Of a stretch of 64,000 nucleotides of DNA, positions 24,591 through 38,300 are shown one piece after another (within the stretch, counting starts at the first letter, position 1; every line of letters begins with the position of its first letter). This DNA comes from Siphonodentalium dalli (taxonomy: Eukaryota > Mollusca > Scaphopoda > Gadilida > Siphonodentaliidae). The stretch lies in contig CP136062.1 in assembly GCA_032622095.1 (NCBI GenBank), forward strand, positions 152,826,875 through 152,890,874, written 5' to 3'. The position numbers were made by a program, and so were the translations under genes. A model generated the notes under the pieces. It saw only the letters and a program-made list of their open reading frames with translations, did not search any database and had not been told where the DNA came from.

Positions 24591-24653
24591 CCAGTAAATT
24601 AGGTGTGGACCTCGGGAAAGGCTTGGTCCAGACCTAATTTACTGTACTCATTT
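24591..24653. repeat. hairpin with 20-bp arms
   Basis: CAGTAAATTAGGTGTGGACC is mirrored by GGTCCAGACCTAATTTACTG across a 16-base loop, with one mismatch. It sits just right of the hAT element at 23463-24570. Confidence 0.65.
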
Positions 24654-26999
24654 CCAACTATACACGGTGCCAGATTGGAAACAGCTGACCTCATTACATT
24701 GTAGTGTCCTGTCGAGCATGTGCCATGTGACATCATATGCTGTGTCAATAATAAGCACACACTGACTGAATTAGTACAGTCGCGATCAGAACTATCTTCA
24801 ATAGCGACCAACGTGAGCGGGCATTGCATAATGTCCAAAATGAGGGCTTTTTGGAAGTATGGTTATAATTATAAAACATTAAACACAAATTTTAAAGGAA
24901 TATACTTTGAAGACTCCAAATACATTTAAAGGAACATACGGTATAGCTGATGCATGTCAGACTGTGATGACACCATGCAAAACTCCCATACTGTCACTGT
25001 GGCTCAGTATACTCCAAGTCTATATGACAGCAATTATTATCCATCAATCTAAATAATCATCGCCATTCCATAATTTGTCGCAACTTCAATCACAAATCAA
25101 AAACTTTTACACTGCGTGCACTTGTTTCACGCATGGTTACTCGGTAGTCACCTCCCTGAGTCGTCACCTTTGATCTCTTTGTCAAAACAACTACTGGCAT
25201 ACTAGTACATCAAAGGCAGCGCAAAGCTGACATTGGCAGAAATACTTTCGCGACAGTGTGAATATACATTTCTTTGATGTATTTGGCTTTAGAAATATTC
25301 AAATATACCGCAATAGGGAGTGCAATTGGTGTATATGGGAACAAATTCCCAATATATATAAACAACGGAATAAGAATTGGAAATCGTTCGATTGTGCCTC
25401 CAGCTATTGGAAATCAGACCGATGGGCTTTTACATTATAGGAACATCACTAATGGTGTGATTATAATTTATTAATTCCCACAACAATAAACCAAATTGTT
25501 TTTGTTATATCGCATTACGATAAATTAAAACAAAATGCTCTTTATTGCCACACGACTAAGGGCATCTGGAAACTGAAATGTTTTCGAGATGATCATTGTC
25601 TATTATATATAATTGTGCGAGACTTTGCATATATGCATTCTTTATACGAATATATAATATATATACTATAACTTGGACTATTGCAGTAACAAAAAGACGA
25701 GAAACACAAGCACATGTTTACAGGGAAGAATCCAGAGATAATTTGGGGACACCTGTTTCCAGCAGGGGATACATTTATTCCCATATATGACTTAATAAGG
25801 CTTCTGCGCTGAACCAACACAGATACATTTACATATACATGTATTATAAATATGACATAATATTTCTGATTTTAAAATTAAACATTCAAATAATTAAAGG
25901 CTTTATTGCAACTGGAGATTTTTTATTTACATAGCATATTGTTGAATTGCCTTGGAAAATTCAGGTTGACTCAATACAGTCCACAAGGAATTTGGGGACA
26001 TTTGGGCTTCTCGAGTTTGGGCGCCCATACCTGTAACAGACCTGTATCAAAACAGCTCTAGAAATTTCCCTGCATGTTTATATAGAAAACTGTGTGTAAA
26101 ACCGAAATAATATACGATAATTTATTAATACATCATGGTAGAATATCGTTATAATATTCCAAAGTCTTTTCATCTGTGATTTCTTTTATGAGAACAGTTA
26201 TAGGTCCTACGCAAAATGCGGGCATGGCTTTATAATAACAACACATCACGATACATATAATAATAACATGCTAAAGACCTTTAATTATGAGAACTGCCAT
26301 GTATTTCGGCAAATTTGCATTCGCAGTATTTCATCATAAAGCGGAAAACTTCAAAAGCCGCAATCAAATTCATGATAGCTTACGCGAAAACTTTAATATG
26401 CTATTGTTACGTATCTAATACTATCTATGCATTGTAAATGAGTTACCACATGATCGATCATGTTACTATGCTTCTGTTTACATGTGAAAATCATAATCAC
26501 GTGACTTCGTCTACAACACAAAATCTTTGGCTAACTTCTGAATTTTTTGTAATCATTATAAAAATAAGATTAGCGGCCGAATATTAGTTAATATGTGCAT
26601 AATGGACATTATATATATTATTGGTATATTGAAAGAAAATACTAATATTTTTTTCAGGATCATATTCCTTTAAAAAGCAGAAACTTAGTTTAAAATAAGT
26701 AAAAACGAACAGAGTTACACCGGTTACAAACGGACATGCATGAAACCCAAAGTACAAAATAGACCTATCTAACAGTTTTACCCACAAACGAAATGGACAC
26801 ATTCTCTTCTCATGCTTTGTGACTTGGTCGTTATTTAACATCTGTGTGATTATCGGTATGTGTCAGTCTGGAGGCCATTAACAAATAGGTCTATTGAAAT
26901 AAAGTAGATGCATCATAGCATGACTGCATATTTGTTTTGACAAACGCTTGAACTTATAATTCATCATCATCATGGGGTACATGTACTACAGTGTACATG
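24654..26999. other. no gene seen
   Basis: AT-rich stretch before the CCDC186 start exon. I could not place the leader exon here, and found no repeat borders I can defend. Confidence 0.45.
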
Positions 27000-27260
27000 T
27001 CAAGTTTGAATTCAGGTTCTGCCCACCAATTTTCACCGGGGTTACAGACCTTTTTTTGGAATTTGGCAATTTGCACTCATTTTCGTTTCTGGATGATAAC
27101 TTATGTAAGTCTGAATGGAATGGAATGAAAGTTGGTATGTGAGTTTACTGGCCCAAAATACAGGTCAAGTTCGAATTTGGGTTCCGCCTGCCAATTTTCA
27201 CCCGAGTTATGGCCCATTGTTGAAATTACCATGGGCGAATTTGCCATGCCCTACCGATGC
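27000..27260. repeat. same tandem-repeat superfamily, two units
   Basis: Units contain GTCAAGTTCGAATTTGGGTT and CCAATTTTCACC..GTTATGGCCC. They lie about 100 bp before the CCDC186 start exon. Confidence 0.65.
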
Positions 27261-27376
27261 TCTTGTTTCAGATTTCATATATCCTAGTGGTGAATATGTA
27301 TATTGACTTAATATAACTAACTACTTGCACCTATTCAACTATTTCAGAATTAACTCCTTTTAATTTTATTTTTCAG

Positions 27377-29399
27377 ATACATGAATTCCCATAGGTTAGA
27401 GATACCAACAGCATCAAATAATGTCAGATATTGATCCAGAGAATGGAGATATCATTGAAAATCCCAATCCGGAAGCGGATGCCGAATCTGTTGAACCTGA
27501 ATCGGATGCGGCATTGAGTTTAGAAGAGGCTGCAGCATCTAATGAAACTGATGTGAACACAGGACAACAAGAGGAGTGTCCAGAGGCAGAGTCACAGGGG
27601 TGCCCAGAGGCTGAATCACGGGTGCAAAGTCCCCAAACAAACAGTAATAACAGCCATTATGTTAATGAGGGACGCAGAGCCAATGCAGATGAGGTTGTAA
27701 ATCATGTGGACGCTTGTGGAAGTGTAAGTGATCAGCCTGAATGTGAGGTAAATTTATCACACACCTCTCGTCAAAATGACAGTTCCATCAGTCAGGGCAT
27801 CAGTCAGAGTGCAATTTTGGAGGATCCCGAATCTGCTAGAAATTTGTGTACTGAAGATGCTGCAGCTTTTGTTTCTCCCTCTATAGATGTCACGGTAAGG
27901 CCGGAAAATATTTCAGCTTGCGCTGCAAGCGATGACCCAGAAGCGTATGGGCAGGGAAGTTTAGATGGACATGGGGCTGTTCACGGTGAATTTCAAGGGG
28001 CAGATATTTCTGACAATAGAGGGAATTTTTTAGTTTGTGCAAGCGGTGAAGAACCGGAGTCACAAAGTCATGGTTATGACGATGGTGGGGCTGCTATAAG
28101 TGGGCCTGCGGCAGCCGATGCTCCAACAATGAATGGTCAAGATATTGCAGAAGCAGATGTAGGTGCTTGTGCAAGTGCCTCTGTTAATTGTGAAAACAAC
28201 GAAGAACCAGAGTCTTACTCTTCACAGGCTTCTGTTGTTGCTGAAGAAATTCCTGATAATAGCGTATCCACTGAGCATATCAATGGTGTTCAGTCACCAG
28301 CAAACTCTGCGCCAGAATCATATGGTCAAGATTTTATGAACAATGATAGGGCTGCCAGTGATTCTGATAGGGAAAGATCTGTCAGTCCGCGTTCCAACGA
28401 GTCGTGTGACAATCTGTCCACAGCAGAATGTGATAATATCTGCACGAGAGGAGAGGAAAGCTCAGACGATGCAGCTCAGTTGTCAGCAAATTCAAATCTC
28501 ATTCAAGATTCAGATAATCATATGGCTGAATGCCAGCATGTGCAAGAAAGCAGATCTGTGATAATTAACGATGGCGTGAGTTCTGTTCCGACTGCCAGTT
28601 CCTGTGATTCTAATTTCTCAGCAGAGGATGGAAATAGTGCTGGTGTGTTCAGGCCTGAATGTGATCAAGTCTCTGAAAGTAAACTCACATCGTCGACGTC
28701 TGCAGCAAATTCATGTCTTCATGAACTTCGAAATTCATCAGAAAATGTTAGTGAGCCAGATGAGATAACTCATGCGGAAACAGCAGACTTGGGCATTTGC
28801 CTGGTTTCAGATGCAACCAATTCTCCTCTAATTTCTTCTACGGTGTCCGAGAGCAATGACCAATTTTCTTCTACTGTTTCCAATGGCAGAGAAAACCAGC
28901 TTTCAAACCTAGAAGACAGATCTAACATGGTGGTGAAATCAAATTCGTGCACAAACCAATCTCAATCTTCTAATTCTTTTTCCGAGGAACATTCAGAGAA
29001 TCAGATTTCTTCAAATTCTGTTCAAACTCATTGTCAAAATGTTACCTCAGTGACGTATAGTGGAGCCTCAGTGACGTATAGTGGAGATGAGTCTTCTTTA
29101 CGGAATTGTTCTCTTGATCATAACAATCGTGATTCTAGTCTTAGTGCCAATAATATGGTGGAAAATGGAACGACAGATCAAAGTAATGTTTTGCCAAATC
29201 GTAGCCATAGTGATGACGATCTTCTGTCTGAACTTGATTCGGAACTACAGTGTGATAGTAGTTCCTCGCATAAAATGGCAACAGCGGAATCTGAGGTTCC
29301 TAATGGCTTGTTGACTTTCAATGCGAATATAGAAGATTTGATGAATCAGATGGAGGGAATGACTCAACAAATTAATGAGAAAAATAACGAAATTACAAG
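27377..29399 (+). CDS. CCDC186: CCDC186 exon with start codon (coding 27421-29399)
   Basis: The acceptor is a pyrimidine-rich TTTTTCAG ending at 27376; the exon then has 44 nt of leader before the ATG at 27421. It encodes residues 1-659 plus two bases (phase 2) and ends at donor AAG|GTTTGT. The protein is acidic and Ser/Asn-rich, with degenerate repeats of the type EEPES..G..DG near residues 165-190, 204-230, 249-270 and 294-314. A 21-bp in-frame direct duplication (SVTYSGA/SVTYSGD) lies at about 29048-29089. The coiled coil starts near residue 640 (EDLMNQMEGMTQQINEKNN). A non-coding 5' exon must lie upstream because an acceptor precedes the start codon. An upstream ATG at 27381 opens an overlapping 17-codon frame (see findings). 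Confidence 0.93.
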
Positions 29400-32300
29400 G
29401 TTTGTATCTCATTTTGCTTGTCTTTGTCCTACATTTTGCACACTTTACCCATGTGGTTATAATGCCGACATAAAAACATCGCATGAAGAATACGGTGGTC
29501 TGACCGCAAACGCGAGGTGGTAACGCGGTCGGCCATGGAATAATTGACTGCGGTTGATCGCAAGAACGCAGTAATACCGGTTGTCAACCTTGTTAAAGTT
29601 GGTTGATTAATTAGAGCATTAGTTGGTAAAACCTTGCAAAATATATAGTTGATTTTTTCTCAACATTGATACCACCTACATTGTAACATAACTGTACTCC
29701 CCAGCGGTATTCAGCGTTTTGTCGAAAGTGCTGAGCTTTGGCTCATGAATAAAGTATGTGATGTTGTTTTAAAAACATGTGGTTACATGTAATAAATTTA
29801 TTAACTTACACACATTAAATCATCAAAAAATTACATTATTAAAGCATTTTATCAGTGTATAATATATAAATAAGTGCTAGTCATGACAGGTACGATCGAT
29901 CGTGCACTGGTCTCGTTGGCCGGTCATTGACCATGACCTGAATCTTATTTGCAGGCTTTCCCTCAAGTGTAACCTTTTGCTGAACACAGTATTTGCTTTA
30001 GGGCTGTAATGATTCATCGTGAATTCAGTGTATAACAAATTATTCACAATACACTTTCAAGCACTGCATGTATCGTATTGTGTTAACATGTACATGTGTA
30101 TATTGATATAGGAAATCATGTACATGTAATTACTGAAGATGGGCATGTGTAAAACAGCAATGTTCTCTCAAGTTTACATGTCTTATTATGTTTATTTGAC
30201 ACATATACCGTAGCTGACTATTAAAGTGATGTGAAACACTCCGATAGGGTGATCAAATATAAATGGAGAATAATCTTGTTCAAAGTAGTAATTTTTACAA
30301 ATATTATATCCTAATTGACCACACACACCGTCATTCTTATATATTAATTAAATGCAGTGACTCTTGATGGTGAAATCGTTTTCGTTAGTTTATCGCTGAT
30401 AGATGCATCCCGAATCGAGTAGTAAATATTTACAATTGAGCATAGTTCAGATGATATTTTCTATGGAGTGGTAAGGTTGATTTGCTTGAGATTTTCGGAG
30501 ATGTTAGTAGAATGCTATGTTCCTCCAGTTGGCATAGTGCCTGGATACTAACTGATCAGTTTCACGTACTCGAACAAGTACATAATATGTCTTCAAACTG
30601 CATTTTAGATTAAATTGAACTCTATCTCCAGTTATAAATTGTCAATTCTGATATTTCAGATGTTAAATCATTTGAGAACACTATTTAGCGTATTGTGTAT
30701 CGTGATTCGTATTATAACCAATATTATATTATATCGTTAATTTATTGGCATTGGATATGACTGTTTGTGTAAGATCTTTTTGGGAAGTGATTACTCACAA
30801 CCAGCATTGACCAACATTATATTCCTCTTCAGGCTGAAGAGTATAAACACCAGGGGAGCTGAAGGTTATGATGTCCTTCTCAAAGAACGGGACACCCTGA
30901 AGATAGAGGTTGATGCACTAAGAGATAATAACTCTGATGATCTCTATCTGCCGCAAATCAAGGAGGTAAAGTAATGCCCTAAATAATCGACTCCTTAACC
31001 ACAGCAGAATTATGGGTAACTTTTCAGGATTTAGTCGGAAAAACATGTATGTCTTTCCGATGATTGGCAACAAGCCATATTTCCGACTAAATCCTGAAAA
31101 GTTATCCATAATTACTAATATATATATATACATGTATATAATATTGATCAATAAAAACTTGAAAAAAGAATAAGAAAAAAGTTTATTGAATGGACATACA
31201 GTTGTGATGTTATCACCTGACGGCCCTTTTAATTAGCATCTGCCTTGTTAATCCTTTTATGATGGGAGTTACGATGGTGCAGCATTAAAGATCCTGTGCC
31301 AGTGCATTCTCTTATATATGCGAGTCTCCCTATGGGAGACTCGCATAAAGTTTCATAAAATCTTATATCCCAACATTTCTAACGAGTTGGAAGATCTTGT
31401 ATATCACATGGAAACAAACTAGAGCTTTATGCCTTTTTAACAAATCAAAATCCTTAAAGGGGTACTGTACGCCATTTTCAATAAATTCCCGGTGATAACA
31501 ACGATCTATTATCGATACTATATAGAAATATAAGTAATTTGAGTCGAAGATGTATTCTGTAAACGCTCAGGTTAATAGGCTATCTTAAAATTTAATAATT
31601 TAAAAGTTAATAATTTAATATAAATTGATTTTATGGCTCCAGCCATAAAATGGCGTCTCTTAAAATTCGAATTTCCGTGTACAAAACGTAATCAAATTAT
31701 AATTGAGGGATACTGGATTAGGAAAACAATTGCACACACGATCGTTTGAAACATTATGCTTATACGGGGAGAAAACCCAAGCCACTCATTGACTAGTGAC
31801 GGTACACTAACTTAAATGAGTATATGGGACTACTAAGCATATAATATAATGTTTATTTGATTCATTTGGTTGAAAACTTTACAAAAATTACTCGACAACG
31901 ACAATTTGTATTTTTGCATTCCGGTAAATTTGCCATCCGTAACAATACTTCGTACTCAACAGACTTTCAAAAAATGGAAAAGTTGTTAACTTATTCTCCG
32001 ACTCGGGGATTATAGAAACCAACAACAACATCTTGGGTACAGTACCCCTTTAACAGTAGTTTAAAAATGCACAATTTACATTGTTGGCTGCGACGCTTCA
32101 CAACCCTATACAACAGTATTGCGTGCTCGAGCTGCCGACAGAAAACATAGTCCCCCAATTTGCTTCTTTGTTTTTGTGTCTATTTTCGTTAGTGCAATGA
32201 AGTTGGACAAGAGTTTAACTTTAATGAAAAAAGAAATAATTTTGAATTTTCTGGTGTTGTAACTGATGTTGTCATGTGCGGCTTTACGAAATAGCATTAA

Positions 32301-35300
32301 TCCATCTGATTCAATATAAAGTCATTCTGTTGGCGCAATGCCAAGTTGGTGGGAGCACATTCCTATTCTTCCCTAGTTAGAGATCAGGAAATATGTAATG
32401 GCTTTTTTAATGATATAATATGGGTTTCATGTGATATATATATATATATTTGGACCCCGAGAGTAGAGAAACACTATATGCATGTAGAATGATATTCCGA
32501 AATCATTCCATATAATAGTTAGTTATAACCTCGTAAATAGCATTTCTAATTTTACACATGTATTAAATTTGTTTACAGTAAAAGGGAATTTTCCTTGAAA
32601 ACTCAGTGGATCCCCCATGTAAAGACTTGATACTCCGGGATCAAAGAATTAGCATAGTTTGGTGGCTTGGTTCTTTGGTGACAACACACAAATCCTGATA
32701 CCCAGAGATCAGTATTTTCATTTTCGAATGATCACCACTCTCAATTCAAATTTTTGGCTTCGGCATCTGCTATGGGAACCCTTTGCTGTGGCCCAGTTTG
32801 CTTCGGCAAATGGCTTTGGCATTGCTGATTGCTATAGCCAATTTCATGTATTGGATGACCAACTTCAATCAACACATATGTCTCTGTGTCTTATTCCATA
32901 CCTAATTTACATGTCATGTTATGATATGTGACAACAAATGTGATTGAAATGTGTGTCATTAACCCTTTCATGACGGGAGCTTCCTGAATTTTTTGAAAAC
33001 CCTGTGCCAATGCATTCTCTTATATATGCGAGTCGACCATAGATTTTATAATTGTTAAAAATGTAAGAAAAAATTTACAAAATGATATAAAATTGTTAAA
33101 GATTGTGCACAATCCGATTCGATGGTCCCCTTATCATCAGATACCATTATCAACAACAACAACATTCTTCAAAAGAGGCTTTAAATTTAATATCAGAATC
33201 TATTAATTACCCAAAAATAATGCTATGAGTATAACAATTTTCCAAAACGTGTTATACATAAACATTTTGTTCAATCCAATTTGGTATCAAGAATATATTG
33301 GTCGGCTCGCCAAATATTCACTCACTTTCTGTTATATCCCTCCTATAGGTCTATCATCCTTTTCCCCCCACACCCCCCCCCCCCCCCACTTTTTTTTCTT
33401 TTTCTTTTATTTATTATTCTATTTTTTTTCTCTCCCTTTAGTTTATTTTTTCTTCTCTTTTTACTCAAATTAGGCGCCTTGAAATGATTAAATTGCTACT
33501 ACATGTGTTTCACACTATTGTGTCTTTTGAGATAATTTTGGGACGGGACATTAAAATATTAAAAAAATATATATATATATTTCAGGTGGTGAAAAATAAC
33601 AGATTACAAATATTTATATCTGATAACTCTGAGCTTTGATTGGGGGGGGGGGGGGGTTGATTGGGTTCCTCGACTCAAAATCAAATATATTTTACCCCCC
33701 AAGCCAAAGAAATAGTAATTTAAAAGCGTTAATTTGGATTATGTATGATTAACAGATGGAGAATACAATTGCCCAGCAGCAAAAGGATATCACCACCCTG
33801 AAGGATAAGTTGATCTCACATGATACCTCAGCAAAGGCGGTTATAACCTCGCTTCAATCTGAAATGAAGACAAGAGTTGAACAGGTTAGTCAGAATTGTT
33901 ATTCAATCATAATTACAGCATATCAAGGCAGGGAAGAATCCATAAATTTTAAGGGACAGCTGCGACAAGCCGAGATGAGGTCCCCAGAGGGTGAATTTAG
34001 TGACACTACCTTGCACAGTTACTTTTTTATACGCCCTTTTGAAAAAAAGGCCGTATTATAGTATTGGTCTGTCGTCTGGGCGGGCGGGCGTCCGGGCGTC
34101 CGTCCGTTAACCTGTTGTCCGGATGATAACTTTAGTTAGAGTGAACCAAAATTAGTAAAATTTGGTATGTGGGTTTATTAGCCGAAAAGTAAGTTCAAGT
34201 TCGAATTTGGGTTCCGCCCGCAAATTTTCACCGGAGTTATGCCCCTTATTTAACGTTTTTAGTTTTTTGACTTAGAAAATCCTTGAAATTTGTTGTCCGG
34301 ATGATAACTTTAGTATAGTTTATCGGAATGAATCCAAATTTGGTATATTACTTTCTCCCACCAAAACACAGGTCAAGTTCGAACTTGGGTTCTGTCCGAC
34401 CATTTTTGGCAGAGTTATCAGGGGTTATGCCCATTTTTCGACTAAGAAAATTCAGTTTTTCTTATGTTTTTTTGGTTTCCGGATGATTTTGGAATGTTTA
34501 TACGCAAAACCCATTTTTTTGTGGATTACATATATCAAAATACAGCTCAAATCCGAATTTCGTTTTAATCCGATAATTTTTGCGAGAGTTATGGCCCCTT
34601 TTTTGACGTAATTTGACTTAGAAAATCCCTGAAATTTGTTGTCCGGATGATAACTTTAGTTAGAGTGAACCGATTTCAATCAAATTTGGTATGTGGGTTT
34701 ATTAGGAGAAAAGACAGCTCAAGTTCGAATTTGGGTTCCGTCCGCCAATTTTCACCGGAGTTATGCCCCTTATTTGACTTAGAAAATCTCTGAAATTTGT
34801 TGTCCGGATGATAACTTTACTAGAGCTTATCGGATTCAATGATAATTTGGTATATTACTTTCTCCCACCAAAACACAGGTCAAGTTCAAATTTGAGTTCC
34901 CTCCGCCAATTTTTACCAGAGTTATGCCCCTTTTTTACCAGTTTCTGCCGACCCAAGAGAGGGCGTATATTGCACGCCCAGCGTAGCTCTTGTCTCTTCT
35001 GCTCAGTTTCTATGTTCCCTAATTTGCAGAAGATAAAATGCATAATCGAGGTGACTAATGGGCAATCCTCATAATTGGCTACGGCAATCAGTAATGCCGA
35101 AGCAATTGCGGAAGCAAACTGGGCCACGGCAAATCTGAATTATAACTTGAATATTGGTTAGGCCAAAAAAAAAAACATGTCTGTTTCCGATAACATGGGG
35201 AAAATTTTCCAGGTAGGCAGGCAGGTTTTTTTTTTTTTTTTACACTATTTTTTTTTTTTAACCGGCCATTTCAAAGTGATAAAATAGTGTAGTACACCCT

Positions 35301-38300
35301 TTTAACATGTATTATAAAATTGGCATGCTTTTATACATGCTAACTGGTAATATATTATGCAGCTTGCTGGACTATTATGTCATGTATTAGGTGTTAAAGA
35401 TATTTTCTAGCTCTATTTATGTGCTCCAGTGTGAAAATTCAATGTATTAGGCTATGGCCATGGGTTTAGAGTTATTCCTCTTACATACATGTAGTCCATG
35501 CATCTACCAGCCCACAATGCAACAGTAGCATCTGATACCTTTATTTACAAATTACATGTGACCAGAACAATGTTACTGACTGTTCTTGGATATGCAGGAA
35601 TAAACATGTTTTGTTCCAATCTTCCCCTGAATATCTCTGGTGTAGATTGGGCCTGAGGTTACACATTTTATGCGATTTGTATTCATCACTGCCGACACAA
35701 TTTTACAGGTGTTGGTGTTGACAGAGATCGTTTTATGGAATAAATACTTGCCATTTCAATAAAACCTATTGTATTTTCATCCCCTCTTATTTCTCTTCAT
35801 AGATGATCATTATTTTTCAGTGACAACTTGTCCATATTACCAAATCACTAACTAGTATTGTGGTTTAAAGTCACCTATTTCCGACTTATTTTGTTTCAAT
35901 CCCGGAAAGTTTTAAATAGCAGAATTGATTACCTGCCAACTTTCAGTGTAATTAACAGCAAGTTATCAAATAATCCTTACATGCAGTACATGTATGCACA
36001 TCAGATGATCAGAAATGTGTGTTTAATACTTTCATACAGTGCGAGTTGTTTATTCAGTGGTATCTGCTGCTTGGTCGGAAAACATCAAAGAGAGTCTGTC
36101 GTAAATAGTTACACAGAGTTTATTCTCGTGACCCACTGATGCGTTTGGTTGGTGACACAGTGACCCAGTTGTTGTGTCATTCATAACAGACAGTTGTTTA
36201 TTTAAAGTGGGTTAAAATCGGGTTTATGTGAATATTCAAGGATGCCTATGCATTTTAATCTTTGATGACGATTTCGTCTTGTCAATGGTGATGGTGATTT
36301 CGGCTTTTGATGACGCTAATTTCCAGGATTGATAACGTAATACGGACTGTCATTTTCCCGCCAAAAACGCACATGCTTTTCACTGTTTAATTTTGTCGCG
36401 AACAGATGGTCTTTCAGGCAAGTTTTGCCCCCAATTAGGCGAAGGAAGTTAAGGGAGCTACCGGTATAATTAATACAATGTACTTTTTAAAATACACAGC
36501 AGTGTACACAGCCCACAAAAGACGGGGGATTTCCGTAGTGACTGTCAGGGTAGAGTTTGATTTACGCGACGGTATTCACTGCGTAGCATGGCCGACCTAT
36601 AGTTGTCTTATTTTTTATCAAGAATGCGCGATCGCGCACATGGCCTACACATGCGCCAGGTGTGTATGCGATTGGTGGTTAGTTCTGCTGTTGGTATTGG
36701 GGGAAACCATAGCCATTAACTCAGACAGACAGGTTACTATGGACTTCGTGAAAAAAAAAAAAAAATTGAGGCCGGCAAGAAAATCTCAGCCAGGCCGGGT
36801 ACCGGAAACAGAGACGTTTTTTTTTTTGGCCTTACACCAATTATAACGAAGCCAAACAATCTGAATTAAGAGGGCTGCTACTGGATGAATATCACCAACT
36901 TCAACTGGAGAACTTCAATCTGATCCTAGGTGTCCCATAGCAGTTGAGGCCTCAGCAGAATGAGGTCCCCAGAGGGTGAATTTGGTGATGCTAGCCCCGA
37001 TAGATAAGGCTTGTGCAGAATGTTCTCCCATTTTAGTCTTTATCATGTACTATTGAGATAGCATAATATTGATAGTTCACTTGTGCAGCAGATTGATGAT
37101 CTAAACCACATGGGGCAAGAATCTTTTATTATGGATAATTATATAATTCTTGGGAAAGGGACACATCTTCTTAAAATGATAGATTCAGGATAAGAATTGC
37201 CTTTAATAAAATAAAAATATTCACTATTTGTCATCATCCATCACTCCCCAAGAGGCTACTCTATGCATAGAAACAAACCCCATCCCAATCGGACATATAA
37301 TTTGAAAGAAATTCGTCATCAAAATTTCATCGACTTAAGTTGTCACAAATTCTGGTAGAGTTATGCCCCTTTAGAATTTGCTGATTATTTTGTTGTCCGG
37401 ACTGTAACTCAAGTTCTTATTATACAGTAGTTTTGAAATTTAGTATGTGTATTTATCACATGAAAATAGTGGTCAAGTTCGAATTTGTGTTTGGTCCGAC
37501 CATTATTGATGGAATTATGCCCCTTTTTCGACTTATTGTGTTGTACGTTACCTCCGGCGAAGGTTCGAGACTCTATTCGAAATCATCCATCTGATTCGAT
37601 TCGATTCAAAAGCTATCTGAAGATTCGTTTACAATTTGAATATTGGTTACACCATTTATTGCCTCGTTTTATTTCTTGAAAATTTAGCAGAATTAAGCAA
37701 ATATGTGCGTATTGTCACGTAATACTCCAGTCAATACCCAAACACATGGCAAACTTCACAAGTTAAGGTAATAGAGTATTAAATAGAGTTTAAATAGAGT
37801 TATGATGCTTCCAAAAAATACTTTCGTATTTACAGTGCTGTGAATACGATCTGGTGGTCACAATCAGTAACACAGGATTTTGCATGTGTTTCGAGTATCA
37901 AATCTATCTATTTCCACCAACTGTACAAAACAGTATGATTACATTACTTAGAACTTTATATTTTTGTCTCTGTAAATTCTTCGGAAGTTCAGAGACAAAA
38001 ATATAACGATCTAATTAATAAAATTGTACAATTTGCAGTCAGCGCATATGAAACAGGGTAATGTCAAAATGTCGGCCGGTTGTATACCTAATATGGTAAT
38101 ACCTATCCCGGTCCTTTTTCGACTCAGAAATAATAATTTTTTGGGTTGTCCGGATGATAATTTAGACAATATTTAACAGAATTTCTTGACATTTGTGAAT
38201 GCTTTACAGATTAGAAAACACAGGTCAAGTTGAAATTTGATCATGGTCCAATAATCTTTGATGGATTTTTATGTGCCTTTGTTCGACTTAGAAATCATAA

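Noticed and set aside
36478-36846. 122-codon open frame in a CCDC186 intron
   Set aside because: Ends in a poly-lysine run from poly-A and has no splice borders or recognisable domain.
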